NCBI GenBank assembly: GCA_012295275.1
Contig: CM022665.1
Location: 30,496,957 to 30,560,956, forward strand
Origin: Chrysomallon squamiferum
Lineage: Eukaryota > Mollusca > Gastropoda > Neomphalida > Peltospiridae
DNA length: 64,000 nt
Direction: 5' to 3'
This document shows positions 15,018-26,204 of the stretch, in pieces (the first letter of the stretch is position 1; the number at the start of each line of letters is the position of its first letter). The position numbers and the translations under genes were made by a program. A model generated the notes under the pieces. The model did not search any database and had not been told where the DNA came from. It worked only from the letters and a program-made list of their open reading frames with translations.

Positions 15018-15458
15018 GTAATTAAAAAATAAAATAAATTTCGAGTTTCAGTTTGTCTGAATCTGATACTAATGAGAACGGACTGTAACAACATATTGAT
15101 ATATTTTGTACATTTAGCATCAAAATAAATATAAAAATTCCCTTTTAACTGCATTGAAGCACAGACACTAATGCCGGTTCTAAACCGGTTGAAATAAGAT
15201 TGTAACTTATTCAGTCATTGACAAACGGCGAAACGCATATCAATTATCATCATAATCATGAATGTGATGAATGTCACATTCATTAAACTAAAGAATTATC
15301 ACTGCATACAACTGCTAAAACAATTGCTTTCAATTACCTTCACAGTCTTCGTCTGAACATCTTCTTAAATCAGATATTTGTGAACAAGAAATAATTAAAA
15401 AGACAATCAATAACAAAAATACGGTGGTAAGAAATGATTGCCCCATAAAGGCTGCCAT
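323..15458 (-). CDS. MIA3: TANGO1/MIA3-like ER cargo receptor, 5' part of gene (11 exons, 3' end off window)
   Basis: Exons in transcription order: 15338-15458, 10272-10405, 9987-10079, 9362-9479, 8781-8830, 8169-8406, 7370-7417, 6597-6692, 2141-4243, 1587-1909, 323-451. All have GT-AG borders and compatible phases, giving 1,151 codons without a stop. Seen: an N-terminal hydrophobic signal sequence, then LRRCSDEDCE, which matches the segment just before the SH3-like domain of vertebrate MIA3 (LKRCADEEC). An SH3-like domain follows at about residues 41-100 (TRLDLWGGE, then KSGYFPKVYV). After that come an acidic, Gln/Glu-rich low-complexity lumenal region and a membrane segment from about residue 1128. 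Known for the family: TANGO1 sits at ER exit sites, binds bulky cargo such as collagen through its lumenal SH3-like domain, and recruits COPII through cytosolic coiled coils and a proline-rich tail. Those cytosolic parts would lie left of position 323. TALI/CTAGE5-type paralogues are the alternative, but the signal peptide plus SH3 order favours MIA3. Confidence 0.88.
986..1031. repeat. (TA)n / (CA)n microsatellite
   Basis: A run of AT dinucleotides (986-1010) followed by a mixed CACATA tract, in the TANGO1 intron. Confidence 0.85.
1587..1909 (-). CDS. MIA3: TANGO1 exon 10: lumenal linker
   Basis: 323 nt, phase 1 to phase 0, donor GTTAGT. It continues the acidic, Ser/Thr/Pro-rich lumenal region (for example VPSTEPSMVTPIPDSNAEI) and ends in a more structured stretch, LDEKIRLLIHT, just before the membrane exon. 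No recognisable domain was seen. Confidence 0.8.
2141..4243 (-). CDS. MIA3: TANGO1 exon 9: 2.1-kb exon of repetitive, disordered lumenal region
   Basis: This 2,103-nt exon encodes 701 residues rich in Gln, Glu, Lys, Asp and Ser, with almost no hydrophobic core, so it is predicted disordered. Near its start (4070 down to about 3860) degenerate repeats of 13-16 residues occur, built around 'TEPLLDQGKVQ' (for example KFQTEPLLDQGKVQTEPVQD). Near its end (about 2400 down to 2240) are two polyglutamine-rich copies of 'QQQQDITQQTLRQ' / 'QQQDIAQQILQK'. The long lumenal linker of TANGO1 is typically variable between animals. Several apparently open frames on the plus strand here (2234-2943, 3235-3489, 3582-3941) are shadows of this low-complexity coding sequence. 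Confidence 0.85.
4244..6596. other. TANGO1 intron 8
   Basis: About 2.35 kb, AT-rich, with no convincing gene. A possible 12-nt in-frame micro-exon lies at 5202-5213 on the minus strand (see findings). The small open frames at 4774-4959 and 5000-5209 have no coding character. Confidence 0.55.
9987..10405 (-). CDS. MIA3: TANGO1 exons 2-3: SH3-like cargo-binding domain
   Basis: Exon 2 (10272-10405) encodes the first half of the domain, ending in RLDLWGGE. Exon 3 (9987-10079) starts TEDGKSGYFPKVYVREYEV. The pattern 'fxxGexIxIxxK...LWGGe...G-Y-F-P-K' matches the MIA/OTOR/TANGO1 SH3-like fold, in which the Trp and the G(Y/F)FP motif are the most conserved positions. Exon 3 is 93 nt and phase 0 at both ends. 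The intron at 10080-10271 is short. Confidence 0.85.
10527..10772. mobile_element. Pogo/Tigger-like MITE
   Basis: The left end reads CAGGTGGAGAATCCCTTACC, preceded by TA. The right end, read on the opposite strand, starts CAGATTAAGAATCCTTTGTC. The two ends are imperfect terminal inverted repeats of about 30 bp. A TA target site is kept on the left, but CA follows on the right, so that side appears mutated. The interior also has the 'TTCCAAAATCC' motif seen in Tigger-type elements. At 246 bp it has no coding capacity, so it is non-autonomous. The family assignment rests on terminal sequence similarity only. Confidence 0.6.
11308..11341. repeat. A34 tract
   Basis: 34 consecutive A residues after AATCAGGAAGTGGAAG. 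A near copy of this flank, also followed by A-rich sequence, lies at 8029-8056, so this may be the tail of a dispersed A-tailed element. Confidence 0.8.
14964..15009. repeat. (TAA)n microsatellite
   Basis: About 15 perfect TAA/ATA units in TANGO1 intron 1. Confidence 0.9.
15338..15458 (-). CDS. MIA3: TANGO1 exon 1: start codon, signal peptide, Cys-containing pre-SH3 segment
   Basis: The ATG is at 15456-15458. The first 25 or so residues (MAAFMGQSFLTTVFLLLIVF and following) form a typical hydrophobic signal peptide. The exon then reads CSQISDLRRCSDEDCE and ends with donor GTAATT in phase 1. The conserved Cys pair marks the start of the MIA/TANGO1 SH3-like domain, and the exon splices in frame to 10405. 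No earlier in-frame ATG was used because this one directly precedes the signal peptide. Confidence 0.85.
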
Positions 15459-15701
15459 GTTAGTACTCCGCGGTCAGTACACGTCATCGTTTGATTAATA
15501 AATAATTAAAAGTTATGTTGGTTTTATTTTTTATTACACTGATAGAGTGTCTGTATAATAAAAATTAAATAATAAATGAATACATTTGAATTTATTATTA
15601 AATATAAAGTCAGGCCCGCATCTTACAATTCCGGAAGAAAACGAATCCGAAACTTACCGAATATTTCCGAGAGAACTACGTACAGATTGTATGTTTACGT
15701 G

Positions 15702-15705
<4 letters not shown>

Positions 15706-15756
<51 letters not shown>
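15706..15756. repeat. (GT)n microsatellite
   Basis: About 25 GT units. It creates a spurious poly-Val/Cys open frame at 15576-15770. Confidence 0.95.
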
Positions 15757-15758
<2 letters not shown>

Positions 15759-16109
15759 ATGAATGCATGACAAAGAGAAAGAAAGGCAGAACAAAAAAAT
15801 CAATAATAATAATAGCATAGAAAGGAAGATAGATAGTCAGACAGTCAGACTGATAGATGGATAGATAGGCAGACTAATAGATAATCAAAATAAGCAAATA
15901 AAAAACAAGAAAAATCCATTGTATGACACTTGCAACTATATATTTTGTTTTGTTTTTATTTTTGTTGAATGGATATATTGGCTGTAATATAAAATTACAT
16001 GAATCCATTTCTCCCTCATTTTCTAATATATCTCATTTTTAAATATTAAAGTGGCTGGTCTTAATTTGGGAATAATTTAACTAATAAGAAAATAATGATA
16101 TTTTCTTTG

Positions 16110-16126
16110 TTCTTCTTCTTCTTCTT

Positions 16127-16157
<31 letters not shown>

Positions 16158-16190
16158 TTATTATTATTATTATTATTTTTTTTTTTTTTT
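16110..16190. repeat. Compound (TTC)n(TTA)n(T)n microsatellite
   Basis: About 15 TTC units pass into seven TTA units and then a T run. This explains the poly-Phe/Leu open frame over this stretch. Confidence 0.95.
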
Positions 16191-17039
16191 CAAGGAAGAG
16201 TTATATACATCCGTACTTTTATATATAACTACATTATCGTCTGGCATGAAATATGGTTTTATTTTACACTGTGGCTGGGTAATTTGTCATTTTGTACGAC
16301 TAGGTCGCAAAGAAGAAAAGCTGATGTTTTTATATTGTACAATAATTGTTGTATATAGCTCATTGGTAGAGTACTGTATGAAATGTGGTAGATTAGTATT
16401 TTTGTATGTGGGAAAGTGTATATAAACTACCACTGTTTTTCGGCCTGTAAGCTATATACACAAATCACTTTGTTTTGTTTGCGTGGAATTATATAAAATA
16501 GTGATGCGTACAGTAACGAACAGAAAATCATAACAATAAAATAAATAAATAAATTTATGAATGTTTGAAAGATTCGAAGCGAAACAGGTAAACCAGAAAA
16601 ATGAATAAATAACATCTGGATCAGACGGACAGATTTATAGATAGTATGTATACTTCTCTGTACATTCTCTGCATGTGTTTATTTGGTCATTTTCTTTAAC
16701 CATACGCATTTATTAATGTACATATGATATGGGCTAAACTAACTGTCTATTTTATGTTTTGCCAGAATATATTATATTCCAAATGTGTTGGGAACTCTGA
16801 CCTTGGTGATATTATACCGGTGCCATAAAACAATGACCGCCATTTTTGTCACTGAGCTGTCCTAATACGTCATTAAATGTGTCATATAAAGATATACCAG
16901 TGTATAGGTGACGACCCCTGAATATACAGTTACCTCCTTATTTATATTAAATTTTGCTTGAATAATATTAATAAGAATAAGAATTAAAAATAAAATAAAA
17001 AATAAAAAGAAGAAGTAGAAGAAGAAGAAAAGAAAGAAT

Positions 17040-17950
17040 GAAAAAGAAACAGAAAAAAAAGAAGATGTTATTTCGTAACAACTTTTGTATCAAAGAATGC
17101 TATATATAACGAAGTAAATATTTTAAATTTCCATTATTATTGGAAATTCAAACTATTTCTTTCCTTATTATTAATAATGACGAAAATAATGATGAAATCA
17201 AAATTAAAATAAAATAGCGCAGTATACTCATATAGACAAATGGATATCATGTTCAAAAAACAAAACAAAAAATAATTCGACGTATTGTGCATTTAAAATG
17301 AAATAAAAATAAACGTTACAAATAATGATGATGATATTCGAGAAAAATCTCTATGTTTAAACAAATTTTGTTTCATATTATCATTATTTCTTTCTTTATT
17401 TCATATTTAACGTATATCTGAAAACGTGCTTTATTTCTTGTTAATCTTTCTAAAATGAAAAGCTTTGATTACAGTATCGCAATATCGGAATGTTTTCTAG
17501 GCAAAAACATATTTGCATTAAGAGACGGATTCAAAATTTAAAAAAAGAAAAAGAAAAGAAAAAAAGGTTTATGTTATTTCCTACATTAGTTTTATTAATT
17601 ACGTGTCTGTGTGTGTGTATGCGTTAAAATAAAAAAAAATAAAAAAAAATAACAACCAAATGAAATGAAAATTAAAATAAAATAACACAGTATATTCATA
17701 TTGACAACTGGATATCATGTTAAAAAAACAACAACAATTCAACGTGTTGTGGATTTAAAATGAAATAAAAATGAATATTACAAATGCTGTATTTGTTCGT
17801 TTGATCCTCTTTCTCCACGCATACTCACGCATACACACACTCGCACACATGATTCAAATAATATCTTTTATCTATGGTATCTCTTGTTCAAAACTCGACA
17901 TATTATTGTGAATTTAAACCGAAATAAATATAAATAGCATCTTGGGACGG
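17040..17950. repeat. Diverged tandem duplication, ~460 bp unit
   Basis: The segment at about 17197-17325 (with GTATACTCATATAGACAAAT, then GGATATCATGTTCAAAAAAC) recurs at about 17660-17790 (GTATATTCATATTGACAACT, GGATATCATGTTAAAAAAAC). Further matching tracts upstream (about 17064 and about 17570) suggest a unit of about 460 bp. A shorter third piece is near 17887-17940. Confidence 0.6.
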
Positions 17951-18247
17951 AACTGTTTACTTGGATAAATTACTTACATATATATATATATTGTTCAAAG
18001 TTATTTCTTTAGTGTTTAATTGCTGGTTTAGATCGTAAAAGACCATTTTTAAAACTGTTTTTCTTAAAAAACATAACAGCTCAATTGTTTTTAATTTAAG
18101 AATTACTTTTGTTTTTATGTATAGTTTTTGTTGGCGAAAAACGAAATCGCTTCGCTTGAATCTATTACTCTCGAGAGTGGCGAGTTGAGAAGTAAAACAG
18201 TTAATTTTATTTAGTTTTTGTATTATTTCAGGATAAAATAAATAACT

Positions 18248-18367
18248 GGTTACTGTCTTAAGATAGCAGTTTTCTCCTGCTCAGGCCGAATGGCGAATGC
18301 AGCTCGGCAGAGCCTCGCTGCAAATCTACATTTTAACAGATGAAGTTGAAATCTTAAGACAGTAACC
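18248..18367. mobile_element. 120-bp element with perfect 17-bp terminal inverted repeats
   Basis: GGTTACTGTCTTAAGAT at 18248-18264 is the exact reverse complement of ATCTTAAGACAGTAACC at 18351-18367. The 86-bp interior is noticeably GC-richer than its surroundings. It could be a MITE or a structured hairpin. No clear target-site duplication was seen, so the mobile-element call is tentative. Confidence 0.5.
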
Positions 18368-18382
18368 TATTACTCCATATAC

Positions 18383-18390
<8 letters not shown>

Positions 18391-18430
<40 letters not shown>
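18391..18430. repeat. (TA)n microsatellite
   Basis: 20 TA units, about 320 bp upstream of the HAAO start codon. Confidence 0.95.
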
Positions 18431-18435
<5 letters not shown>

Positions 18436-18750
18436 GATTTATTTTCTATCTTTCTGTATATGGACATAATATATATTTCTATACATATCATTATCAGTGT
18501 ATGTACGTGTTTTAGCGCACGTCTCTGCCTGTCTGTACATAGACATTTGTAATTATCTGTGCTCTAATAGTATCATTGTTTATGTGGAAACGTATATGCT
18601 AATGAAAATAATAAGTCATCTTTAGCTCCTCCTCTTAACACTGTACAGTCAGAGAACAGTGACCCAAGTAATGAAGAAAATGAGGCCATGGTCAGAGTAC
18701 ATTTGCTAGCTGCAAAACAACGTGTTACTGTTCCGTGAAACATATTGATC

Positions 18751-21700
18751 ATGGCTGCGATAGTTTACAACACTGACAAATGGATCGCCGAAAACCAGCA
18801 GTTTTTCTCACCTCCAGTATGCAACAAAATGATGTAAGTTTAGTTGTTAAATGATTTTATTTAGTACATTTCATTTAATTTATAAAAAGACTGTAAACAC
18901 GTAACTACTGTCGTTCTGTATAACATGCAAACCATTGGACACGCACCCCCACCTGCGTTAATTTAATAAACAGAAACATTCGGGTTTTGATTGGTCGATA
19001 ATTTTAGTGTATCAAAGGAATTGGGAGTGCGTTCGAATAATACTATAATGTTTTGATGGAACGTCTTACCAATAATTTTTAAAGGAATAGTCTATTATTA
19101 AAATAACGACGACAACATGAACAATAATGAAACAACAAAATGATTTTATTTATTTACAAATATAATATTTCTTAATTTAAAAAAATAAATAAAATAAAAT
19201 AAAATAAAATAAAGAAAGAAAGAAAGAAAAAAGTAATAATAATAATAATTATCTGAAATATACACATCTGAACATAATTATGAACATCAGAAAAGAATGC
19301 TTCAATGCGACATTAAAATATCCATCCTATATATAGGCCTATAACCTGCAATCATTTAACGTATTGCAAGAAATGATAACTAGATACATTTCTAGGCAAT
19401 GACCAAAACATTTAGCTTTGTGGAAAAGAACTATTATTACTTAATATAATTATTTGTTATATAAGAATTATTTAACTTTGATGTCAAGTTCTTGTAAGTG
19501 ACAATAAAATCTACTACTGAGAGCTGTGAGTTGAGAAATGAAACAGTTAATTTCATGTAGTTTTTTAAATTATTTAGTATTGCAGGATAAAAGAAATATT
19601 TGATTACTGCATAGGTTTGAATGCATTCTAACCTTCACAGGATAAAGCCAGGCAAAAACTTCATACACTTCTATTTTTTAAAATCTGTTTAACATATCCC
19701 AAGATTGAACTTGGCAGACTACATAGATATGCCTCTTTTCATTATATAAATGATGGATTAATGTGCTGTAAAATTATAATGAGTTTTTAAATTATTAAAG
19801 TTAAAATAAACTTACCTGAACAATTTTTATTTAAATTTTTATTTTTTATAATTATCATTTTTTGACCAGTCTTTGCTAATAATAAAGGTTAGCAATAAAA
19901 CAGCTATATGTTTTAAACAATTTTTTAATTATTAGTATTGTTGTTTAACATAATTTTGTACATTAATATATAAAATTAAATTTTGATAGACTAAGTAAAT
20001 AATTGTATAATTGTGTTTTTCACATTTTATATGGGAAGATGTTAGCTTAAGTGCATCCTAAAAGTTTGTGTTTATTGCTCTGTTGGTTTTGTATTGGTGA
20101 AAGAATCTTGTTCAGAAACAAGTAAAACAGCCAACTGGAAACTATAAAATGTATTTGTTTAACTAATCATACACATTATAAAAATAAAAAAAACTTCATG
20201 CTGTATTTTCCAGGCACAATGAAGGTCAAATGAAGGTGTTTTATGTCGGTGGACCAAACCAGAGAAAAGACTATCATATTGAAGAAGGCGAGGAGGTGAA
20301 TATCTAAAGAATAATATTTGTTTATTAAACATTGCTCATATTTTATATAGGGGAATAACAAACACACACACTTGACCCTGCATTTAACAGACTCCTATTT
20401 GCTAGATTTTGGAAAATCTGGACAAAGTCAAGGACATATACAAATATTATCAGATCTACCAAAATCTGGACCAGTTATGGAATTAGTGAAACATCCGAAA
20501 GCACACCAGTCTATTTGTTGCACAGCCATGATTGCATTCATGCTGTGCATACTTTCAGAATTTGTTTTATCATAAAATTCTCTAGATATGTAACATTATT
20601 TTAATTTTTTGTGCAGTGACAGTGGCAGAACAAGCTCTGTCCATTAGATTAATTTAGTAAAATGTGAAATTAATGCTAGTATAAAATAATGCACCTTACA
20701 GCACTGCAAATGTGTGTATTAATTAATACAACAATCTTAATACTTTGTTTTCTTCTTCTGCTTCCCCAACTAGTGTAATACTCATATTGATCAGTCTAAA
20801 GTGTTTAGTTACAAAAATAACACTATTCTCAGTACCCTTAACAATTAAGCTGATTGGATTACAGTTATTCATAGGAATCTTGTGTTAACTGACTACTTAT
20901 TCACTGCCACTTTTAACATTGCAAAATAAATGACAGAAACTGGAAGAACAAGAAGGAAAATCTCTGACCTCAGACTCTGTTGATAGTTTATTAGAACTGG
21001 CAGGATTTTCAATAATTATCCACTGAGATAGATAAATATTAAATAAATAAATAAATTAATTAATTAATAAATTACATTAAAAACAAATTAAAAAACCCTT
21101 ACACATGTAAATAGTTTAATGAATTTAGTTTTTCTTGCTTAAAATAAATCATATTTTATATTAGATATTTTGTCAGAATATTTCATTTTCTGTTTCATAT
21201 TTTTACTAAACCTTTTTTTATTACATTTCAGTTATTCTACATGCTGAAAGGTGATATGTGTCTTAAAATTGTAGAAAAAGGAATCCACATTGATGTGCCA
21301 ATCAAGGAAGGGGAGGTAGAACAAAAAAACTTAAAAAAAACAACTTATTAATTAAATAAATATTTAGATATCATAAAATGATTTTTTTTCAAACTCATTG
21401 GTAAACAACAAATGTGTAAATTTTTTATATTCCCCTCCCCACTGTCCTGGAATATCCACTGATATTATTTTAGATGCCTTTAAAAAGCACAAAAGGATAG
21501 CTCTCGTATTTGTTTGTGCATGCGTGTGTGCTTGTGTGTGTTTTGTACATTTTTTAAATTTGAAATGTCCTTATACTTTTCTATTTAATCCATCACAGTC
21601 TTACACTTTGTACAGTTACATAAGAATATTAAAAAGAGAACAAAACAGGTCAACTTTTTTATCGATTATCAATTTCAAAATTGATGGTTCGGCCATATAC

Positions 21701-24700
21701 AGATAGAGATATAGTTATGATGTCAGTTTTATCACATACTTGTTTAGAACTAATTATAAAATATCTCTTCTCTACAGATATTTTTGTTGCCTGCCCGAAT
21801 AGCACATTCACCTCAGCGTCGGGCAGATACCATTGGACTGGTTATTGAGAGAGAACGTGCAGAAGATGAACTTGATGGTTTGAGGTTCGTTTAGACTTCT
21901 ACAAAGACAATACACTGTTTTACTGATTGTCATCTCAAGTCTTATAAATTCATGTCAGTATACAGACAGATGTAAATTAAAGATTTTTCAAATAGTTTAA
22001 ATAATAAAGGACATTTTTTTTTTTTTAATCAATTATTAAGATGTCAGTTAAGGAAAACCTTATACATAGGTGTGATTTATTGATTTATTTATTTATTTTT
22101 CTGTGATGTAATCAAATTTGGGCTTGTTTAATATAATAAATAAAAGCACTGTCATTAGATATGTTAGGTTTTTGTTAGGTTTTTTTCAGAACCATAATGT
22201 TATCAGATTAGAATATTGTTTGATATACACATTTTCATGAATTTGTTGTATTATCCTCATTACTGTATAAGTAGTAATTAAACATTTTTTTAATTATTAT
22301 TTTTGGTAATTACATTTATGAAAGGTTATTTTTTAAATATTAATAAAAATGCTCTTAATTTATTAAATAAAATGTATATTTTTTTGTAATCCTGTATTTC
22401 TACTTATTTAGTATATTAGATTTGTTTTATCTTTAAAAAGAAAAACCTTAATGAATGAAGAATATTTCAGATACTTTGTTGAAAAAGATGGTCATCCCAC
22501 ATTGGAATCCCTGTATGAAAAATGGTTTCATTGTGAAGATCTTGGAACTCAGTTAGTACCTGTCATCCAGGAGTAAGTGTTATTTGGAATTTTTAATAAA
22601 TTAACCAGGAAATATATCTTATAGTGATTTCATAGTAGCACATTTTTCAAATTTTTTTTCAATAATAATTAAAAAAGAAATAATAATAAATTCTCAAATT
22701 AAAAATATTAACAAATCTTAAAATAGTTGATACATTATGATGAATTAATCTTAAATACTAACAGTGTTACCCATGCAATTATGATATAGCCATAACCAAA
22801 ACATACCATGAAAAATCTCTAAAGCACTTTATCTAACCTATTCTATGATTACTATGTCCTCAGCTCTGCATTACATGGAATACTTTTCAATATTTTAACA
22901 TTGCTCTTAACAGCAACAATAAAAAACAAAACAAAAACAGATCAAAACAAAGGTGTATGCATAATTAAATTATATAACAACTTTTATGCAATGCTGATCA
23001 AGATACACATAATGGTCATGCCAAAAAAAAAAAAAAAAAAAAAAAATGGGGAAGCTGGATGGTATTTATTTAATACAGCCCATAGAGTGACAGTGACCCT
23101 TATCTTCTGTCTGAACAATCTTTGACACTAATAAATAATATCAGTAATTATTAATCAAAATTTAATACTTTTTGAATGAGTAATAAATTTGTGACTACAA
23201 TGTTTGGTTTTTTTAAATTTCTAAAAATTAACATTTTGTTTACAGGTTTTTTGCATCTGAACAATACAAGACAGGCAAACCAATACCTGGTAAAACTTTT
23301 TAATTTATTTATTTGTTTCCATGTACCATAACAAAAACAAACTAACAAACCCTATATTTCTTACAATCTACATATGCCTCTTTATTAGTTTATTTTTGTG
23401 TGTAGATGTGCCTTATCAATTATCTCATGATAATTAATTTTTTGGTAATGTTGTATTTTCTAACAGAATCTGGGATTATTATTTTATGTTTTATTTTAAA
23501 TTCTAGGTACAATTCCTGAAAACCCACCAATAAAACTAAACTTTGATATCACTGTACAAAGACCCTTCAATCTTCACAAATGGTTGAGAGAAAACAGACA
23601 AATAGTACATGAACAAGGCAGCATACAGCTGTGGGGAAATGAAAACCAGTTTCAGGTACTTTTTTTGAACTACATTAGAAATCTGGAAAAAAAGATATAT
23701 ATTTTTGAAAAAATAATAAAAATGCGAACTTGTTACTGGCATTTGTTTTACTAAATGAGAATGTGTATTGATAATGGTTTTACCAATGTAAAATTATTTA
23801 AAAACAATTTTGTTTTTTCTCTTTATTTTTCCTCCTACTACTTATTGATTTAAAAAAAATAAAATAAAAATAAAAAATAGAAACAAAAACAAAAAGTTAA
23901 ATATTTGTTAAAATAACCTTTTTAACATTGTATGATATAAATTAGGTTTTATTTTATTTCACAGGACTAATATGTAACACATGCATGTACCATATTTATT
24001 AGATTTTCATATTTACATTGTGACATGTATTATTTACTATTGGTTATCTTTTAAAAGCATTTTATTTCAGGTTTTCATATGTGGCAAAGGAAACCACTCT
24101 GGACAAAATGATACTGCTGAAACATTTATTTGGCAGCTAGTAAGTATTATTATTATTATTATTTATTATTTCCACCTTAATGAAAACTTTTGCATATGGA
24201 TGTAAATTTTCATTTTTATTTTATATGAATGACATATAGATTTTCCAAACAGGATACAAACTTCTCAAATAATAATAATAAAAAAAGACCAATTTACCTT
24301 TGATAATATCTAAAAATTATTTTGTTTGTTTATGGTAATTAGTTAATTTTATTATTTTGTGCTGAAATTGCTACTGAACTGTGACATCAGTAAACAAAAA
24401 TATTATTCTGTCACGGTAAGTGCATTGTTATTACAATGTTTGACACTATTAACATTTGTAAGTGTTGTGAACAAGTCACCACAATTTCTGGTTATTATTA
24501 TTATAATATTATTATATATTTTTTAATTGATACTGGCACCATGAACAGATTCAGGAATTCAGAAACAGGTGTCATCAGTAAACAGCATGTGAATTTCAGG
24601 ATGAAATGAGTTTCATTAAAAATAAAAAAAATAACAGCATATGGTGATCAGCAGATTTTTGAAAGATCGTCTTTATTCTTCTTATTATTTGTAATATGTA

Positions 24701-25851
24701 TTTTAAATTTAAATTATTTGTTATTCTTATCAAAATAAATTAATATATTTATGCAGTAATCATGGAATGTCTAAATCAGGATGCAGAGAATAGCTAGCTA
24801 TATGCTGTACATTTGGTTTCAGGAAGGCACTGCTTCTGTTGAAGTTGTAGGAGAGAGTTATACACTCAATGTAAATGATACTATGCTTGTGAAAACTGGT
24901 AAAAGGTATTCCTTTATTTATTATTTACTTGCATATATTATTATTATTATTATTATTATTATTACAAATAATATTATTGTTATTATTAATGCTATAAGGA
25001 TTTATGCAAAGGGGTGAAATGGGTGAAATAATTGCCCTTTTGTACTAAACTTCACCTTAATTTTCTTAAGTTGCTCAACTGTGAGAATAGCTGCAAAACG
25101 TGCATTGCTTTACTGTAGTGATTAGAGACTGACAATAAACACAGTTTCAAATTGTATACAAATAACTGTACATAATTACATGTACCATAAAGATTACAAT
25201 TAACAAACCAACATAAGTACAGGTCAGAGACTAAAGAAAGCAGGCTGCAAGTAACTGTAAACAAATATTAGTACAAAATTTGTGTTAAATAATTTTACAT
25301 GAGTATGTGTAAAATATTTGATTAAAGGTGCTGTTTATTAGAAAGAGAATACTGGTGTATAGATGTAGATATATTTAATTTTATGTTTGTGACAATGGCT
25401 TCATTATGTCGTATTACCTCATTTTGAGTTCACATAACTTCACTTCTGACTAAAGTTCCTCACTTCACCTTAATGTGCATGGAGGGAGTAGTCACTTCTC
25501 CCTATTTTCCTAGCCTAGCTTATACCCAGATGTTATTAATATTACTGATAGAATTATCTTTGTTGTTATTGTTGTAATTATTATTAATATTGTTGTTATT
25601 GATTAAATTATGAATTTTTATACTATTATTATCATTCTTATTATTGTTATGATTATTATTAGGTATCATTAATATTATTATTATTATATGTAGTTGTTAT
25701 TGTTATTATTGACAGAATTATCATGCTTGTTATTGCTATTATTGTTATTATTATTATTAATTTATTTTCTATTTTCAGTTACACAGTCAGTCTATCTAAC
25801 AAATCAATTGCACTGATTTGCTACCAGGATGCCTCTCGAAAGGATTCATAA
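18751..25851 (+). CDS. HAAO: 3-hydroxyanthranilate 3,4-dioxygenase (complete, 10 exons, 291 aa)
   Basis: Exons: 18751-18833, 20214-20295, 21232-21315, 21778-21884, 22471-22572, 23246-23289, 23507-23655, 24071-24139, 24823-24905, 25779-25851. All introns are GT-AG and all phases agree. The enzyme opens the ring of 3-hydroxyanthranilate with O2 to give the semialdehyde that cyclises to quinolinate, in the kynurenine/NAD branch of tryptophan catabolism in the cytosol. Seen: [43 protein letters not shown] and [15 protein letters not shown], which match human HAAO closely in order and spacing. Fe(II) ligands are His49, Glu55 and His93, equivalent to human His47, Glu53 and His91. The substrate residues Arg45, Arg97 and Glu107 are also kept. 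The length is close to human (286). The second cupin half (exons 7-10) is more divergent, as is usual for animal HAAO. No truncation or frameshift. Confidence 0.97.
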
Positions 25852-26198
25852 AAAAAAAGAAAATGGGAATCAAACATTTGTCAGTGGAAATCTATTACAT
25901 TTCTAAGTCAAATCAAAATTATTGAAATCATTAATACTCTTATATATAACTCATATTTTAGTGTTTTTTGGGTTTTTTTTAGATCAATTTCAAAACATTT
26001 CCATTTCACTGTTAAAGTATATATATTTTTAAATATATAAATGCATGAATTAATGAAAGATTTTATGCAAGTTATTTTGTTCATTTGTATCATATACAAA
26101 AAAGAACTTAATGACAACAATAATAATGAAATATTTTAAATATGTGTGTGTGTGTGTGTGTGTAAATATATAAAGTGTATAAAATATATATATAAAAA

Positions 26199-26204
26199 AA
26201 TAAA
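26199..26204 (+). terminator. Candidate HAAO polyadenylation signal
   Basis: First AATAAA after the HAAO stop codon, about 350 nt downstream, at the start of an (AATA)n tract. A short 3' UTR ending here is inference only. Confidence 0.4.

Larger units (their letters stand above)
10406..15337. other. TANGO1 intron 1, with transposon remnants and simple repeats
   Basis: A 4.9-kb intron between the signal-peptide exon and the SH3 exons. It holds a pogo-like MITE (10527-10772), a 34-base A run (11308-11341), a (TAA)n tract (14964-15009), a short inverted repeat around 14370-14410 and a possible decayed coding relic (12970-13437). No complete gene was found on either strand. Confidence 0.55.
15459..18750. 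other. Divergent intergenic region between TANGO1 and HAAO
   Basis: 3.3 kb between two oppositely oriented start codons, so both promoters should lie here. No TATA box at a convincing distance was recognised. It contains a (GT)n tract (15706-15756), a (TTC)n(TTA)n tract (16110-16190), a diverged tandem duplication (about 17040-17950), a 120-bp hairpin element (18248-18367) and a (TA)n tract (18391-18430). No gene was seen. Confidence 0.6.

Noticed and set aside
16355-16425. tRNA-like A box (TAGCTCATTGGTAGAG)
   Set aside because: No B box (GGTTCGAATCC-type), no acceptor-stem pairing and no cloverleaf could be built.
20350-20640. Possible further pogo-like element (CTTGACCCTGCATTTAACAG end) in HAAO intron 2
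   Set aside because: The left end looks like a pogo terminus, but I could not find a convincing matching right end or TA flanks.
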